Assembly: GCA_019671135.1 (NCBI GenBank)
Contig: JAHRHY010000009.1
Location: forward strand, 1,922,001-1,986,000
DNA from: Linnemannia hyalina
Taxonomy: Eukaryota > Mortierellomycota > Mortierellomycetes > Mortierellales > Mortierellaceae
Direction: 5' to 3'
DNA length: 64,000 bases
This document shows positions 9,828 through 22,369 of this stretch, piece by piece (within the stretch, counting starts at the first letter, position 1; the number at the start of each line of letters is the position of its first letter). Under the pieces are notes generated by a model. The model ran no database searches. It was given only the letters and a program-made list of their open reading frames with translations, and was not told the DNA's origin. The translations under genes were made by a program, and so were the position numbers.

Positions 9828-11399
9828 TTACTTCTCCTCGTTCAAGGAGTTGGTGTTGTGGACATAGGGCTCCTCCTCGTTGGAGAGCTCCTCGAGGGTC
9901 TTGCCCTTAGTCTCGGGAATGAGGAAAGTAACAAGGAGACCGATGAGCATGAAGAGGGCAAAGATCTGGAGCAACTGGGGGATGAAGGCGTTGGAGCCAC
10001 CGCGATCCTTGAGCTGGGAGAAACCGACCTGGGCAATGATGGCACCGAGCTTTCCGGAACCGGCAGCGATACCGTGACCGGTGGAGCGGTAGCGGGTGGG
10101 GAAGACCTCACCGGGGATGACAAAGGTGGTCGAGTTGGGGCCGAAGTTCTGGAAGAACTGGGTGGCGGCAAAGAGGAAGACAAAGAGGGCGACGGAGTAG
10201 TCCTTGATTTGGTGGTAGGCGAATCCGAGGACGCAGAAGAGGATGCAGGACATGACGAAACCGATGATCTGGATGCGGATACGGCCGAGGCGCTCGATGG
10301 TGAAGACAGTGACCCAGTAACCGGGGACGGCACCAAGGAGGACGATGATGATCTGGCCGACGGCGGCGTTCCAGCAGGTGGTCCAGTTGTCATTCTTGAC
10401 ACCGCCAAAGTTGATGGACGATAAGATGAACGAGTTGTTCAAACCGATACCGTAAAAGGCAACATCAAGAGCGAACCAGGCCATGGAGGTACCGAAAAGA
10501 ACCTTGAAGTTCTCCCACTTGGCGAAGTAGGCGCAGAAGTCGGAGAAGGAGCCCTTGGCGGTGGCGGGGTTGGAAATGATGGCATCGGCAGCATCATCCT
10601 CGGACTGGAGGTGGTTGCGGTTCTCCTTGAGGACGGTGGCAACATCGCGCTCGGCCTTGTTGAGGTTGTTCTCGATATCCAAGACGTAACGGGGGGTCTC
10701 GGGGATGGTCAAACGGAAGTAGACGGCGACAAGGGCAGGCAAGCATCCGAAACCAATGAGGATACGCCAGACATAGTCGAGGTTTTGGACGTCAGTCTGA
10801 ATGGAGGTCTTGAAGGCAGCGAGGAGGATGATGGCGACGATACCGGTGGTGAGGTAACCGAATCCCTGCATGGCAAAGACAGCGGCCATCATGGCACCGC
10901 GACGGTTGGTAGTGGCGAACTCGGAGGTGATGACGGCAGATAGAGGGTAGTCACCACCGATACCGACACCGACAATGAGACGCCAGACGATCAAAGCAGA
11001 GGGGAGCGAGAGGACATGACCGTTTCCAGAGAGAGCCTGACCGAGGGTAGCAACAATAATAATCATCAACTCGACACCGTACATGCGCTTGCGTCCCAAG
11101 CGATCGGCAAGGGCACCGAAAACGATCTGACCGATGAAGGTTCCAACAGAGGCGGCGACCTTGATACCAAGATCCAAATCAGAGGGGAGAGTACCACCGT
11201 AGTAGATCATGCCCAACATGGGGGTGACAAGGTTGATGGCGAACAAATCGTAGGCATCGGTGAAGAAACCAACACCGGCGACCAAACAGGCGCGGATGTG
11301 GAACCAGCCAAACTCGGCATTATCAATCTTGGAAAGTGCCTCGCGACGACGTTGGTTGAGCTCGTTGGCGTCCAACTTTGTGTTGTTGTAAGTGGACAT
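9828..11399 (-). CDS. PHO84: High-affinity inorganic phosphate:H+ symporter (Pho84 type)
   Basis: This is a single-exon plasma-membrane transporter of 523 aa in the phosphate:H+ symporter branch of the major facilitator superfamily. The start at 11399 (MSTYNNTKLDANELNQRRRE) is preferred because the open frame beyond it runs through a Ser/Pro/Leu-rich 5' leader and past a TATA box at 11569-11576. FFTDAYDLFAINLVTPMLG (about residues 44-63), DRLGRKRMYG (motif A, about 99-108), the family signature GGDYPLSAVITSEFA (about 148-162) and PGEVFPTRYRSTGHGI are all present, with a central hydrophilic loop and 12 predicted segments. Asp47 and Asp150 match the acidic residues used for proton and phosphate binding in fungal relatives. 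In fungi such genes are induced by phosphate starvation; no clear Pho4-type CACGTG site was seen nearby. Confidence 0.96.
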   Translation of the reverse strand: MSTYNNTKLDANELNQRRREALSKIDNAEFGWFHIRACLVAGVGFFTDAYDLFAINLVTPMLGMIYYGGTLPSDLDLGIKVAASVGTFIGQIVFGALADRLGRKRMYGVELMIIIVATLGQALSGNGHVLSLPSALIVWRLIVGVGIGGDYPLSAVITSEFATTNRRGAMMAAVFAMQGFGYLTTGIVAIILLAAFKTSIQTDVQNLDYVWRILIGFGCLPALVAVYFRLTIPETPRYVLDIENNLNKAERDVATVLKENRNHLQSEDDAADAIISNPATAKGSFSDFCAYFAKWENFKVLFGTSMAWFALDVAFYGIGLNNSFILSSINFGGVKNDNWTTCWNAAVGQIIIVLLGAVPGYWVTVFTIERLGRIRIQIIGFVMSCILFCVLGFAYHQIKDYSVALFVFLFAATQFFQNFGPNSTTFVIPGEVFPTRYRSTGHGIAAGSGKLGAIIAQVGFSQLKDRGGSNAFIPQLLQIFALFMLIGLLVTFLIPETKGKTLEELSNEEEPYVHNTNSLNEEK

Positions 11400-11568
11400 G
11401 ACTGTATGTGAGGGTGTGGTAGATGTGGTGAAGGAAGGAAGGATGAAGGATGAAAGAGGAGAGTGAGGAGGGATGAGAGAGAGGGGATGAAGTGAGAAGG
11501 AGGCGGAGGAGTAGTAGTTGATCGAGAAGAGGATGGGGAATAAAAAAAAGGTGCGGGAGGTGGTTGAG

Positions 11569-11576
11569 TATTTATA
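11569..11576 (-). promoter_or_regulatory. TATA box of the phosphate transporter gene
   Basis: TATAAATA on the minus strand, 170 bp upstream of the chosen start codon. Confidence 0.7.
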
Positions 11577-14500
11577 CGATGAAAGATGGGATGAACTGTT
11601 TACTATTTTATCGATCAATTGAAAGACAAAGCAGATGCGTGCCACCAAGGTGCAATACGAGGTCGTGTTGTGACATATTGGGACTATAAGTGTCAACAGG
11701 GCATTATTATCTCTGTCAGAGAGTACCGCCAGAAGGCTAAAAGGCAAGAGGAAGGCAGGAGGGACTAAGAAATTGAGCCGAACAGCAACATCTAAACAAA
11801 GTGAGAGAGCTTTTGGCAATGAAGGTCATTCATTGGCTGGAGAGCGTAGGGTATGGACCAAGGAATTGTCAACGTGCTGGGAAGGATTGGCAGGAGCATC
11901 CATACTCGGTAAAGCGTTGGTGCGCAGAATCAACCACACAGAACGCAAGAAAATCAAAGAAAAGTGAGAACAGGACAGGGGCACGATGCAGTCGATGAGC
12001 CATAATATTGCATACATGAAAAATAGAATAACAGACAAGGCCAGATCTTTTTTTTTTCACCTGCTACTCTGCTGCACACGCTACTTTTTTTGCCATGTTG
12101 GCAGACAGGCAGGCAGGCGCAGAACAGGGGTGCGGGATTTATTTATTTCCCCCTGTCCTTGTCTCTGTGTTGTGTGTGGCTCTCAGTTCTCTCAGTTCCT
12201 GTACTCGCCAATTGGAGGGTGCACAGGGGGGCTGAAGCCCAATGAATGAAGACGCGTGGTGCTAGGACGCAGTTGATTGGCTGGACTAATCTTTTTCAAA
12301 TAAGGTTCATCGCAAGAAGAAAAAAAAAGAAAAGAGAAAACGAGACACACTTCCATCTCGTCGTTCATAAACGTCTGTCCTTCTTCTCAACAGCCAGTCC
12401 CTCATCGCCATTCCCGTAAATTGGCATTAGGACTCTATGAGCACTACTTTGTTTTCTCTCTTTTGGGTCGATGGAACACAAAAGGTCACCCTCCTCCTTT
12501 GATGGAAATAGATCGTTCGGAAGGACCTTTCTTTTCTCAGGGGAAAGTGGTGGAGAATGAGGACAAAGGAACATGATGAGCAGGTAGAGGATATTACAAA
12601 GAAAAACGGGAAGACCAGACGACCAGATTCGACTGTCGACCCATTATGTCTCCAAATTCGACCCTTCCATCGATCCATCCTCCATTTGTTTTTCTTGGGA
12701 AGGTGGAAAAGAATATTGCAAAACATAAGAAAAAGACGCTACTGCATAACACATAATCAATCACCCTAGTGTCTGTTTCTCTCTACTCTACTATTGAGCA
12801 ATGTAAGTAAGCAACAATGCAACCCGAGCAGCGAAGCGGCATGTTTTTTCATGTTTGCGCCTTGCATTAGGGTACGACACCATGTGTATCGGCAATCCCC
12901 TAAAGCCCAAGACCGTTTCATGTTTCTGTAGAACCAAACGTGGAGGAAGACGCATTCAGGAGAGGACGAACACAAGAGAAGAAATACGGTATTATCAGTA
13001 AAGGAAAGAACAAATGAAAAACAAAAACAACCGATAACTGGCAATCGAACTGTTTCTCCGGGCTTTTTTTCGGCGCCTTCATCCTTTTGCTGCAAACGGG
13101 TCAAGGTACAGGAAAAGGAAATCGCCTTGCAGGATGGACAGAAAGAGGTCCAAAAGCAATCAGGCGGTTTACAAAAATGGATGGAGTTGTCTTGTGTCAA
13201 TGTGCTGTCTATGAATGAATGTTGGCCTATCCTTCCCTCCGCCTTCCCCCCACGTTGGGTCAAAGGGTCGTCCGCATTGGACTTTCCCAAGGGCTCACGG
13301 TCCTCCCATTTTCCGTCATATCTCTTTCATGTCTGTTGTTTCTTTGTGTTTTTAAAGTCCACACACTCAAATCATAAATCTTAAATGGACCGCAAACGAA
13401 GAACGTGCTACCCAATCCTCGAACTGAAAAGGAAGGCATGGTGTCCAACCCTCTTCACCTTCACACGAAAACGTGCTGGAAAGTTGTCTGCCCTAAGGTG
13501 CTTACGCCTAGAATAGACACTAGTCATATACAAACGCACACCAGCCTCCCAAACACAGAGAATTGAACATAATCAAACCAAACACAGCGAGAACAACGAG
13601 TGCATGGTTGGTTGGGTTGACAAATAGGGTATCATGGTGGGCCATGCGGTGAAGACTATTACTATTTTTGTTATGTTGCGATCTCTTTTGGATATTAAAA
13701 GTTTTTCGTTGGTGTTCATGGTTGTGTTGATGTCCAGCTGGGTCCCTTTGAGTTTCCTATAACGATCGAAAGGAATGAACGAATGGGATGAGCGCCGGCG
13801 AGAACCAAGCATAAGCAAACGAAGACGCAGCCTCCGAACAGTGAAGCTCCTTTTCCTAATGCGTATCCTCCCTGTACTCCACTCTTGCTCCTTCATCCTC
13901 CATCCTTCTGGGCGACGCCAGCGTAGCATCCGTAGTTCGCGGTCTGGATGAGCGTCTTGTCACAACGTGAGTCTAGGCTGTGGCGAATGAAGAAATAGAG
14001 AACGATTTACCGAGAAAATCAAGGCGCAAAAAAATTATAGGAAGAATAGTGTACAGGGGTGCCGAAATTGCAACAAAAGAAATGATGCAGTGTTGGAGAA
14101 CAGGCGATAGGGATATGCTAAGCGACGAGTCCACGAGTTCTTTTTTCTCTCCCTTCGTTTCCCTAGGGGGTTGGATCCTCGAATGATATCCCTCGTTTTT
14201 TTGTCTTGCTTTTTGCCCTCGCTCATTTTCATTCTCGAATACTGAAGACCTACTGGTCCGCACCTAGATCTTGGAATTACTAATAAAGCCAAAAACAACC
14301 AGAGCGCGGATTGTAGAGATACATCCATCGTGCCCGATTGATAATGCGCTGTGGAGAGGAAGGCCGATGGACTCCATGGGCCAGCCTCTGCTGTACTCTT
14401 CTCTTGGCAATAACAACAAGAAGGTGTTCATTTCAGGAGGGAACAAATGAGCATCGAATCAGGTAATGAGAAGGCCAGATAAACATTATTTTCACTTTCT

Positions 14501-16096
14501 TGGTTCAGCACGAGGTGGAGTTAAAGGAGATGGACCAACCAATGTGGGTTTCTGCGACCATCCACTCACCTCCCCCATGCCCTAACTTGAACTTGTGTTT
14601 TTCCAAAAACGAATAAACATATACAACTCGACAGGTAGAAAGCACCAGAAAGGAAGAGAGGTGAGCAGCGGAGCACAGAGTGCACAGAAAAATAAACACC
14701 CGTCCGCTCGATGAAGCCGTAGAAGGGCTGGTGGGTGTTCGAGAGGTATGCCCGACCGGCCGCACGTGTAGGAGATCAAATTTCCACTCGTTCATCTGTG
14801 GACGCTCAAGGTGACACAAGGAATTTTTTTTGGAAAGAGAGGGTTGGGTGCTCACTTTGTCTGTTGAAAAGGAGAACGAGGATGTGGGTGGAGGAAGAAG
14901 AATGACAGGAGGAAGAGGACGCTCTGAATCAGATGCACAAGAGCGAAATGTATAGGAAAGACTGGCGATCGATTGCTATTCTACCCATATGATACATGCG
15001 TCATCTCGAGTATCTACTGTCGTCGCGGGGTTGCCTTCTTTGCTAGGACAACGGTAGCTATGAGAGTTGTCCTATGATAATCTAGCGTAGAAGGGAGTCT
15101 ACTTCATGCTAAATGAAATGCAGGAGTGACATGGCTTAAAATAACGTTGATCATCTCCTGTGAAAGCTGTAGCACTCGCTCTACTCCGTCATTTCCTCTC
15201 CTTCTCGACACGCATGCTCTCCTCATAGACTGGAGCAGCATTGGTTGTGCCCTTGTTTCTTTATTAGCTTGAACATATGTTTTATCTTTCGTTTCACTTG
15301 TCTCCTGCCTCCTCACCTCTTCCCCACAAGACACTAATCGTTACTGCTCCAGCATCAACTGCCTACTATCGTCATACGACGCGAATGGCCACACATTGTG
15401 GACCCAGGATAGTACCTTGGATACCGACGTAGGGGCATCTTTGTCTTCTTGGCTTCGCTGGTCTTGGATGAGTGCTTTGAGTATACCAAAGAAGTGCTGT
15501 TCTTGTCATATCCTCGCAACTCTACATCCTTTTTTTCGTCTTCTCGTCAATTGTTTGACTTCTTGTTATGTCTGAGCCCCTTTCGTTGTCTTGGCGGCGT
15601 TCTTTTGTGTGAACAGGAAAAAAAGGAGTGCCTATCCTGATCCTGCCGAAAATGAACTACAGGCTCATAGTCTCGTGAGCGAAAAAAGAAAGGTGAGAAA
15701 TGAAATGGACGGACAGTCCTTTTTTTACACTCTCAAACAAATGTCCTTTCCTCCACCTTTTTCTTCCAGCAGCATATTAAAAAGCGTTCATTCCCTACGT
15801 CCACGTTTTTTTTATTAGACTCCATCACCTTCTTTATGTGTCTCCATGTATCTGTAAGGAGAAAAGGAGAGGAGGTGGTGTGTCAATGTTAATGAGCTGG
15901 GACGAAGACGTGCAGGATAGACAAAAACGAGAGCCGTTGCTACAAGCCTAAACTGGACAGTGGGTGACCATGTCGGCGACCTTGTTCGCTCAATACACTG
16001 ATCACTTGTTGCTATCGGCATGGATCGGTACTACTATCAAAATAAAAAGTACGACCCAATCCTTGAAAAAGCACTCTTGTAACAACTTTTTTCTCA
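11577..16096. other. 4.5-kb gene-poor region
   Basis: No open frame here has a recognisable domain or plausible codon use. The longest (12766-13290, minus, 174 codons) reads as noise. The first few hundred bases are the upstream region of the phosphate transporter, and the last belong to the promoter of the secreted-protein gene. The DNA is rich in T, CT and A tracts. Untranslated RNAs cannot be excluded. Confidence 0.5.
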
Positions 16097-16103
16097 TATA
16101 AAT
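16097..16103 (+). promoter_or_regulatory. TATA box of the secreted-protein gene
   Basis: TATAAAT on the plus strand, 127 bp upstream of the start codon, followed by a CT/CA-rich leader typical of highly expressed fungal genes. Confidence 0.7.
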
Positions 16104-16223
16104 GAGTGTCTCCCGCGCTTTTTGAAGTCTCCACATACCTTTACAACTCAAACCACATATCACTCTTCTTTCCACGTTCCATCCGTCTTCCTCTCTCACA
16201 CCACCACACAACACACCCACATA

Positions 16224-16871
16224 ATGACCCGCCTCTCAACCTGCATCGCCTTGGCTCTAGCCCTCGTCAGTTCCACCCTCGTCATGGCCCAAGACCCTAT
16301 CGTCGCCCCTACCCTGCCCGTCGGCTGTATGATCGCCACCCCCCAGAAGCACCTCACACAAGGCCACCCAGAAGAGATTGAATTCCAGAACTGCAAGGGT
16401 ATCGGAAACGTCTGGCTGCGCTACGGAAACGAGATGGACCTCGCTACCGACAAGACCCCTGCCTGTCCAAACGTCCAGTTCACGGGTGGTCGTGATACTT
16501 GTACTTTCACTGCTGATCGCCCAGGGTTGTTTGTTCTTTCGACGACTGATGGGAGTAATGTTGAGACGTTTAGTGGAGATTTTACGGTGGATCCTGCGCC
16601 TGTTGTTGAAGCCCATGGCCCGGCCGCGGCCCCTGTGGCCAAGGCTGTCAAGGGTGACACGGCTGGTCCTCATGTCCAAGGCCTCAAGGGTGTGACTCCC
16701 GGTATTGCTCCTCAGGCGAAGAAGATACCTGCTTCGGTGGTGCCCAAGACTGAGAGTTTGGGTGGAGCAACTCAAAAGGTGGAGCCTATGGGCGGTACCG
16801 AGAAGGGTGCAGCCGGATCTGCATTCGCCAAACGTGCTCTCTATGACATGGCCGGCTTCTTGGCCCTGTAG
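16224..16871 (+). CDS. Small secreted cysteine-containing protein, unknown function
   Basis: This single-exon gene encodes 215 aa. The start at 16224 gives a clean signal peptide (MTRLSTCIALALALVSSTLVMA, cleavage near residue 22); longer frames starting further upstream lack one and lie in the CT-rich leader. The mature domain of about 110 residues has four cysteines (in GCMIA, QNCKG, PACPN, DTCTF), enough for two disulfides. Its pattern TADRPGLFVLSTTDG loosely recalls beta-sandwich, cupredoxin-like folds, but no copper-site set is evident. The C-terminal half is Pro/Ala/Gly/Lys-rich with a hydrophobic end (DMAGFLAL), too short for a confident GPI call. It could be a cell-wall or effector-like protein; I do not recognise the family. 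Confidence 0.75.
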   Translation: MTRLSTCIALALALVSSTLVMAQDPIVAPTLPVGCMIATPQKHLTQGHPEEIEFQNCKGIGNVWLRYGNEMDLATDKTPACPNVQFTGGRDTCTFTADRPGLFVLSTTDGSNVETFSGDFTVDPAPVVEAHGPAAAPVAKAVKGDTAGPHVQGLKGVTPGIAPQAKKIPASVVPKTESLGGATQKVEPMGGTEKGAAGSAFAKRALYDMAGFLAL

Positions 16872-17330
16872 GAGGAGGTAGGAAGAGGGAGTGACTTTGT
16901 ACCTACTACTGATTCACAGTTATCCAGCATTTTTATTTTCATGGCATATCTTACAAGAAACGATTGATCACCTTTTTGCGAAGACTGATGGGGGAGTTGA
17001 TGGACCGTTGAAGGAGGTTTGACACGGTAAAGCTGATTTCAGTCCTTGTCGTGCAATGAAGGGATTGACACAGCCAGAGGGAAGAAATGAAAGGGCTCTG
17101 TGAGAGCAAGCCGTGCTAGATGCATGCAATGTTCGAAATCAAGGGGTGGTGTCAAAAAGCAAGCGACGTCGTCCTATTATCCTTGTTTATTCTGTTATCA
17201 CAACAAACGTCGTTCACCATCATCCAACCTCGACCGTCAACATCTCTCTCTGAGCATCAGTACCAGCACGACCTGACCAACATCTTCGATTCAGGACATC
17301 ACCCTAACTAACAGCACTACATCAATCAAG

Positions 17331-18997
17331 ATGATGGCGTGATTGTCAGACCTGCCAGACAAACTACTCGCGCTCATAGCTGAGTACCTCTCAACCACAT
17401 GCATAGACATCCACACCTGCAACCTCTTCAACCACACACTCTCCTCCTCCCTCATCTCTTACTTATAGCGGAACATCGATACCTTCCGTTTTTATCCAAA
17501 GGAGCCCAGGTTGTATATCGTCGGTCGCTTTGCATGGTTCAAAGGCGGCGTCAATTGACACGGGCACTGGCTAGATACGGTCGGTTCATCAGGACTCTTA
17601 GGAGCGTCTCTGCCAACTGACTGCCTTTCTTTGGTCCGACATATGTCCTCTTCTGGAATGCGTTGAGGTTGATGGGTATAATAACTACCGAAGGGAGGAA
17701 GCAGGGAGTGCGCTTCTTGGACAACAGACATCAGGGACGCTTCGGAAGCTCTCTCTGGCAAGACACATTCTTTGATGCAGGACAGAGGAGTCTAGACTTG
17801 ATGAGGGTCATCATGTAGAACGTTGAGGAGCTTAGGTTGTATAATTGGAGCGGGAGCCACTTTGGTAAAGTAGGGACTGGTGACTAGTGCCAGTACATTG
17901 ACACTGAGGACGTTCAGAACGTTCAGGATGAGTGCCCACGCTTGAGAGCAGCAACAGCGGTAATTATGACGGTATTAACGCTAGAGCCAACTTCGACATT
18001 AAGCACGGATCACAAGGACATTCTCCCAAACGTCAAGAAGTTGGTGTTAGAGTACTCGATCATTGAAGGATCTGGATTCGACAGATTATTTACCTGGATC
18101 CCAGCTTTGGAGAGCCTGGCGATATACGGATCTTCGACGTCCCATGTGTTCGACTTTACCCGGACTCTCCGCGACAGCTGCCCATTTGCTGACAGCCCTG
18201 AGCATCCCAAGCACAAACGACAACAAGAGCATGACCTCTCTCTCTGATCTTGCGTACCCTGTCATCCTTTGTACCAGTCTCCGGGGCTGGAAACCCTTCA
18301 CCTTGTCGTCTGTCAAACCCGTCAACGGCAGGACCCTATGGCAGACATCACTCCTCCACCACGTTAACACTCTGGAGACACTCTACCTCGAAGGCTTTCA
18401 AACGAACACCGATGATAGTGACGCATTCATGGGACAAATACTGGACTCTTCCCCTAGACTAAAGCATCTCATTGTAGCCCATTCGCGGGCTTAGGGGATG
18501 ACCTGGTCGAAGATTTTGGATGCATCGAACTGGGCCTGTCGAGATCTTGAGCTTTTTCGAGTTCCATTTATATACCTTGGGTATATGTCGACGACGGGGT
18601 GGAGCGAAATCAGTTCCAACTGCAGCTCTATGGCCAACTGGCACGACTAGCCAAACTGAAGGAACTATATTTAGCGAGATGGAGGACGACGAACTCATTC
18701 TTGACGAGGAGGATGGCCAACAGTAGCTGCAATATCATCAACCCATCGTCAGCGATAACATCCCTCCTCAATATTTCTTGGTCGGTGATCTTTACTCTCC
18801 CGAGATGACTACTCGAGAGCGGGATGGGCGTGCTGAAGGATCTGAAGCAGTTGAGACGTGTTGGGTTGAAAGGGCTGAAACCCCATGCGTTCTTGGAGAA
18901 TGAGGAGGATCGAGTCTGGGTCAAGAAGAATTGGCCGCTGTTGCAGCAAGAGTACCGCAATAACTTTGGAAAGTGCTTCGGCGTTGGTGGCAGTTGA
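17331..18997 (+). pseudogene. Decayed F-box/LRR gene
   Basis: Fragments of one gene run along the plus strand in changing frames. It starts MMA, then a TGA stop at codon 4, then LSDLPDKLLALIAEYLSTTC, an F-box-like opening. LRR-type pieces follow: ILPNVKKLVLEYSII with LFTWIPALESLAIYG (from about 17942), HHVNTLETLYLEGFQ with LDSSPRLKHLIVAHSRA (to 18494), LYGQLARLAKLKELYLARW (about 18600-18690), and LKDLKQLRRVGLKGL ending in WVKKNWPLLQQEY before the terminal stop at 18995. Several stops and frameshifts separate them. The architecture matches the large F-box/LRR family of Mortierella-type fungi. Other decayed members lie at 57.4-60.8 kb. Confidence 0.8.
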
Positions 18998-21900
18998 ACC
19001 CCTAGGGTATTTTCTTTCGTAGGCACCACTTTGTTTTCATTAAACTGCGTTTCGAGTTTTCGCTTTGGCGTGTCGTAATTATTGGACAGCTACGAAACTA
19101 TCAACTGCATTGGGCAGAGACTGATGCGGATGAAATAGAGGACGTATTCTTGCAATGGAGACGACTAGGGCTTATACGTATTGCCCATCCGATTTCTTTT
19201 ATTCCTCATTCTTACGTTTGTTCTCCTTGTGGTTGTATCCCGCCAGCAACTACATGGAGGCCCTTGGATCGATATCACACGACTGTTCCTTTACATGCGT
19301 TTCATGCGTCAAATCAACCTCCACCACGAACGAGGATCATCCGTTCTATCCCCACTTTTTTCTTTTGTGCGTGTACATTTCATGGAATACCAAGATCATG
19401 AAGACAGTCCGTTAGGCCTTCCCTTTTGTTTGTATGGCCAAAACCTAAATATGCCATTATCGCTTTCCTCCGAGACGAGTATCAAGTATCTCATGACCGG
19501 GGTCCCTCATTTCGCTATTTATTTATCCTTCAGCTATTCTTGTCCTTGTTCACATTCTCATTCCCTTCATTTGCGAAGGAGATCAGCGACACAACTCTAG
19601 GTCATTCAGGACTTGGGCTATGAAAAGAAAAGAAAAACCCCTCTGCCCTGTCACCCAGTTGGAGTGGAACCGTAGCAGGCATACTGGACTGGATAAACCT
19701 TCTTCTTGATGCTTATGATATCCCTCTTCCATCTCTATCTCGATCTCCCTTCAAAATCCGGGCTCTCACGTCCAATCACTCATGGCTCGCACGTATTTTA
19801 TGGACATTGGACCTCGGAACATTGTTCGTCGCGAAAGTCGACTCTTGAGCCACACGGCGTTCTCCTCCCAATTTTTGCATTGCCACTTCATCTGGTGCTA
19901 GAACTTTTCCATTCTTCCTTCGTGGTGGTGTAGTGATGGCGAGGAAGGAAAACGAGGTCGTCCAGAGTCGGAAAAAAAAACACACCCACTTGCGGCATGA
20001 TGGAAGAATGTGTAGGTAATGGGTCTCAACCACACCGCCTCCTCTTTTCCCTTCCTTCTTTCACCCGGATGGTTTCTTATTTTATCCCCCTGTGTCAAAC
20101 GACGGATGGAAGTTGTACCTGAGAATAATGTTGCCAGACAAAACTTTTTTCGTCATGCCTGTCTCTCCAGCCTTACCCCTGTTTTAATTCGCATGTTAAA
20201 AATAGAAAAATAAATGTCCAACCACACAAAACTAACCATTTTTGTCACACATGCTTTTCCTATAGTAACAATGACACGGACGAGGAAGGGGAAGGGAAAG
20301 CAAGGCTCTTTGTTTGACCAGGAGGCGTAAACCATACACAAAACCGAACAAACGCAACACGATTCATCCGCAAATCAGTGAAGCATAAACAGACTAAGCC
20401 CTCGGGAGTGGAGAAAGAAGAGAACGACGATTTGCGCACCTGTTGTGGAACAGCAGCCTTTTTTTCATTCGCACATTCAAGGCTATGACAACGAAGCATA
20501 GCCCTGGACGTTACATTGAGGGTAGGGGTTTGTGTCCAGCAGGTCAGCGATTGTCTATTTGGAGACATCACTCATTGTTCTTTTTCCGGCGCGACAATGA
20601 CTTGGTGCTTCTCTTCATTCGCCCTTCTCTGGTGGCGTAAATGGCAGATGGCAATATGCATCGCAGGTTATTTGGCATACTCACAAATTGTCTAATGCAT
20701 CGCCGTTTCAAAGAAGTGGGCGCACCGTCATGACCAGCTGGTCCCAAAATGTCCATGTATATCCATCCATCATTTCTATCCGGATAATACTTCTGGGCGG
20801 TGATACTTGTTTGCTCCGAGCCCTCCATGGATCTTAATGAGAGCGAGAGCGCTCTTCTCCTGCTGCGAGGGCGCGCAAACGATAACCATCCAAGGGAAGG
20901 ATCTGGTTAAGACAAAAGAGCAGAGTGGAGGATTAAGAGACCGTAGGTGTGTATAATGCAAGACTGTCAGCTGAAGGTGCGCGAGAGACAGATGTAGCTG
21001 AACCTGACCTGTTTTTGTTTCTGGTTCCAGGAGTGTCCACCAGCCCTGGTGTTTCCCGATTAGGTATGTGCCTATGATGGTTTGCGTCTAGGATCTCCAA
21101 TGTGAGTTTACAGTTTCTGATCGAACCGAATCACTAATGCGTGTACGATTGGGAAAGATGATGGAATATTTCAAAAAAAAAAACTTAACTGTCGCTGACC
21201 CCGTCCAACCTTTTGAGCATCCATCGTCATCTTCCTTCCTTCCGCTAAAGCCAGCTCTTATTTTCGGTTGAGCACTTTTTTACCCGAGACTCCTTGCTCC
21301 CCTCATGCATATCTTCCCCTTCCCCCACCATCTGCTTATCCTCTTGCTCATGGAGCAATTGTGCTTGATGGATGTTCTTCCTCATGTTCGACTTTTTTCA
21401 TTTTACTTTTCGACATCCACGAGAATAGTAAATAAATGTGGCGGTTATTCTTTGAATGAAAAGTGATACATACCTTTTCCAACCCGCAACAACTAGGAAG
21501 GGCAAAGGACAAACTGCATGAGAGCTCCGCTCATTAGACCAGTTGGACACCTTTTCTCCTTTTCTTGTCTCTTCTGTGTCGGTCTTGTGCCGCCGTAAGT
21601 TTACAAATAGATTGAGCCCGCCCCTTATTTGTTCATGTCGGTGCGCAAAATAATGTTTGGTTTTGCCGGCTGGACAGATTCCTGCTCAATGTACCACACA
21701 CAATATCTTTTCAAAAGGGGGGTACGAAAGGGTCCTGGGGAAGGGCGGGAGGAGTGTAAAGGTAAAGGGGTTTATGAGGGTAAACGAGTGCATTAACGAA
21801 AAGTAAGGGTGTTATGTGTGGTGGGCAGCGGGAAAAGACCAGGGAGAAAAAGTGGGCGTATTTTTGTTTGCTGTTGGTGATATTTTTAATTTTTTTTTTC

Positions 21901-22157
21901 GTTCTTCATCGTCAACAACAATCAGATGGACCTGAACGGGGGGAATTTGCAACAAAACTGGGTGAACTAAAGAGTTTCTCTTTGTTTGTTTACTTATCAT
22001 TTCACGCTTAATCTCAATTGGTGAATACAGGAGTGGTTGAGTAGAAGCCATTCATTCGGCGAGGGTATCCATTCTCGTTCGATTAGAGTTGGGTTTTTTG
22101 CGCCTTTTTGTGTGGATATATGTGTTTAGTACATAGCTTCACACAATGGTTTAATTA
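18998..22157. other. 3.2-kb gene-poor region
   Basis: Nothing recognisable was found on either strand. The many short frames have no domain, no consistent splice pattern and no repeat link to other parts of the window. The end of this region is upstream DNA of the chitin deacetylase gene. Confidence 0.5.
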
Positions 22158-22193
22158 CCCCCCCCCCCCAAAAGGTGAGAAGAAATATAAAAA
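22158..22193 (+). promoter_or_regulatory. Poly-C tract and TATA box of the deacetylase gene
   Basis: A run of 12 cytosines (22158-22169) is followed 16 bp later by TATAAAAA (22186-22193), about 180 bp upstream of the start codon, then a CT/CA-rich leader. Another C-rich run follows the stop codon near 23702-23728. Confidence 0.65.
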
Positions 22194-22369
22194 GGGCGGC
22201 CGTACACTCTCTTCTGCCATCCAACTCTTCTCCTTTTTTGTTCATTTCCATCCCTTTGGACACTCTTCACTCTCTCTCTTCCTAATTGAACCCAACCAAC
22301 AGCACTCACAACAAACCCTCATCAACCTCAACAACCCCCAACTACCCTCAACTACCCCCAACTACAATA

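Noticed and set aside
9842..10408. Long antisense frames (Ser/Pro-rich minus, Gly/Asp/Glu-rich plus) over the phosphate transporter
   Set aside because: Codon-biased, GC-rich third positions of the real gene remove stops in other frames; no domain.
11400..11819. N-terminal extension of the phosphate transporter by 140 codons
   Set aside because: The extension crosses a TATA box and a CT-rich leader; family members start at the internal Met.
12766..13290. 174-codon minus-strand frame
   Set aside because: No domain, poor codon pattern, and no neighbouring coding context.
22286..22369. Upstream in-frame ATG of the deacetylase
   Set aside because: It would bury the signal peptide; the extra residues are Asn/Thr/Pro-rich leader DNA.
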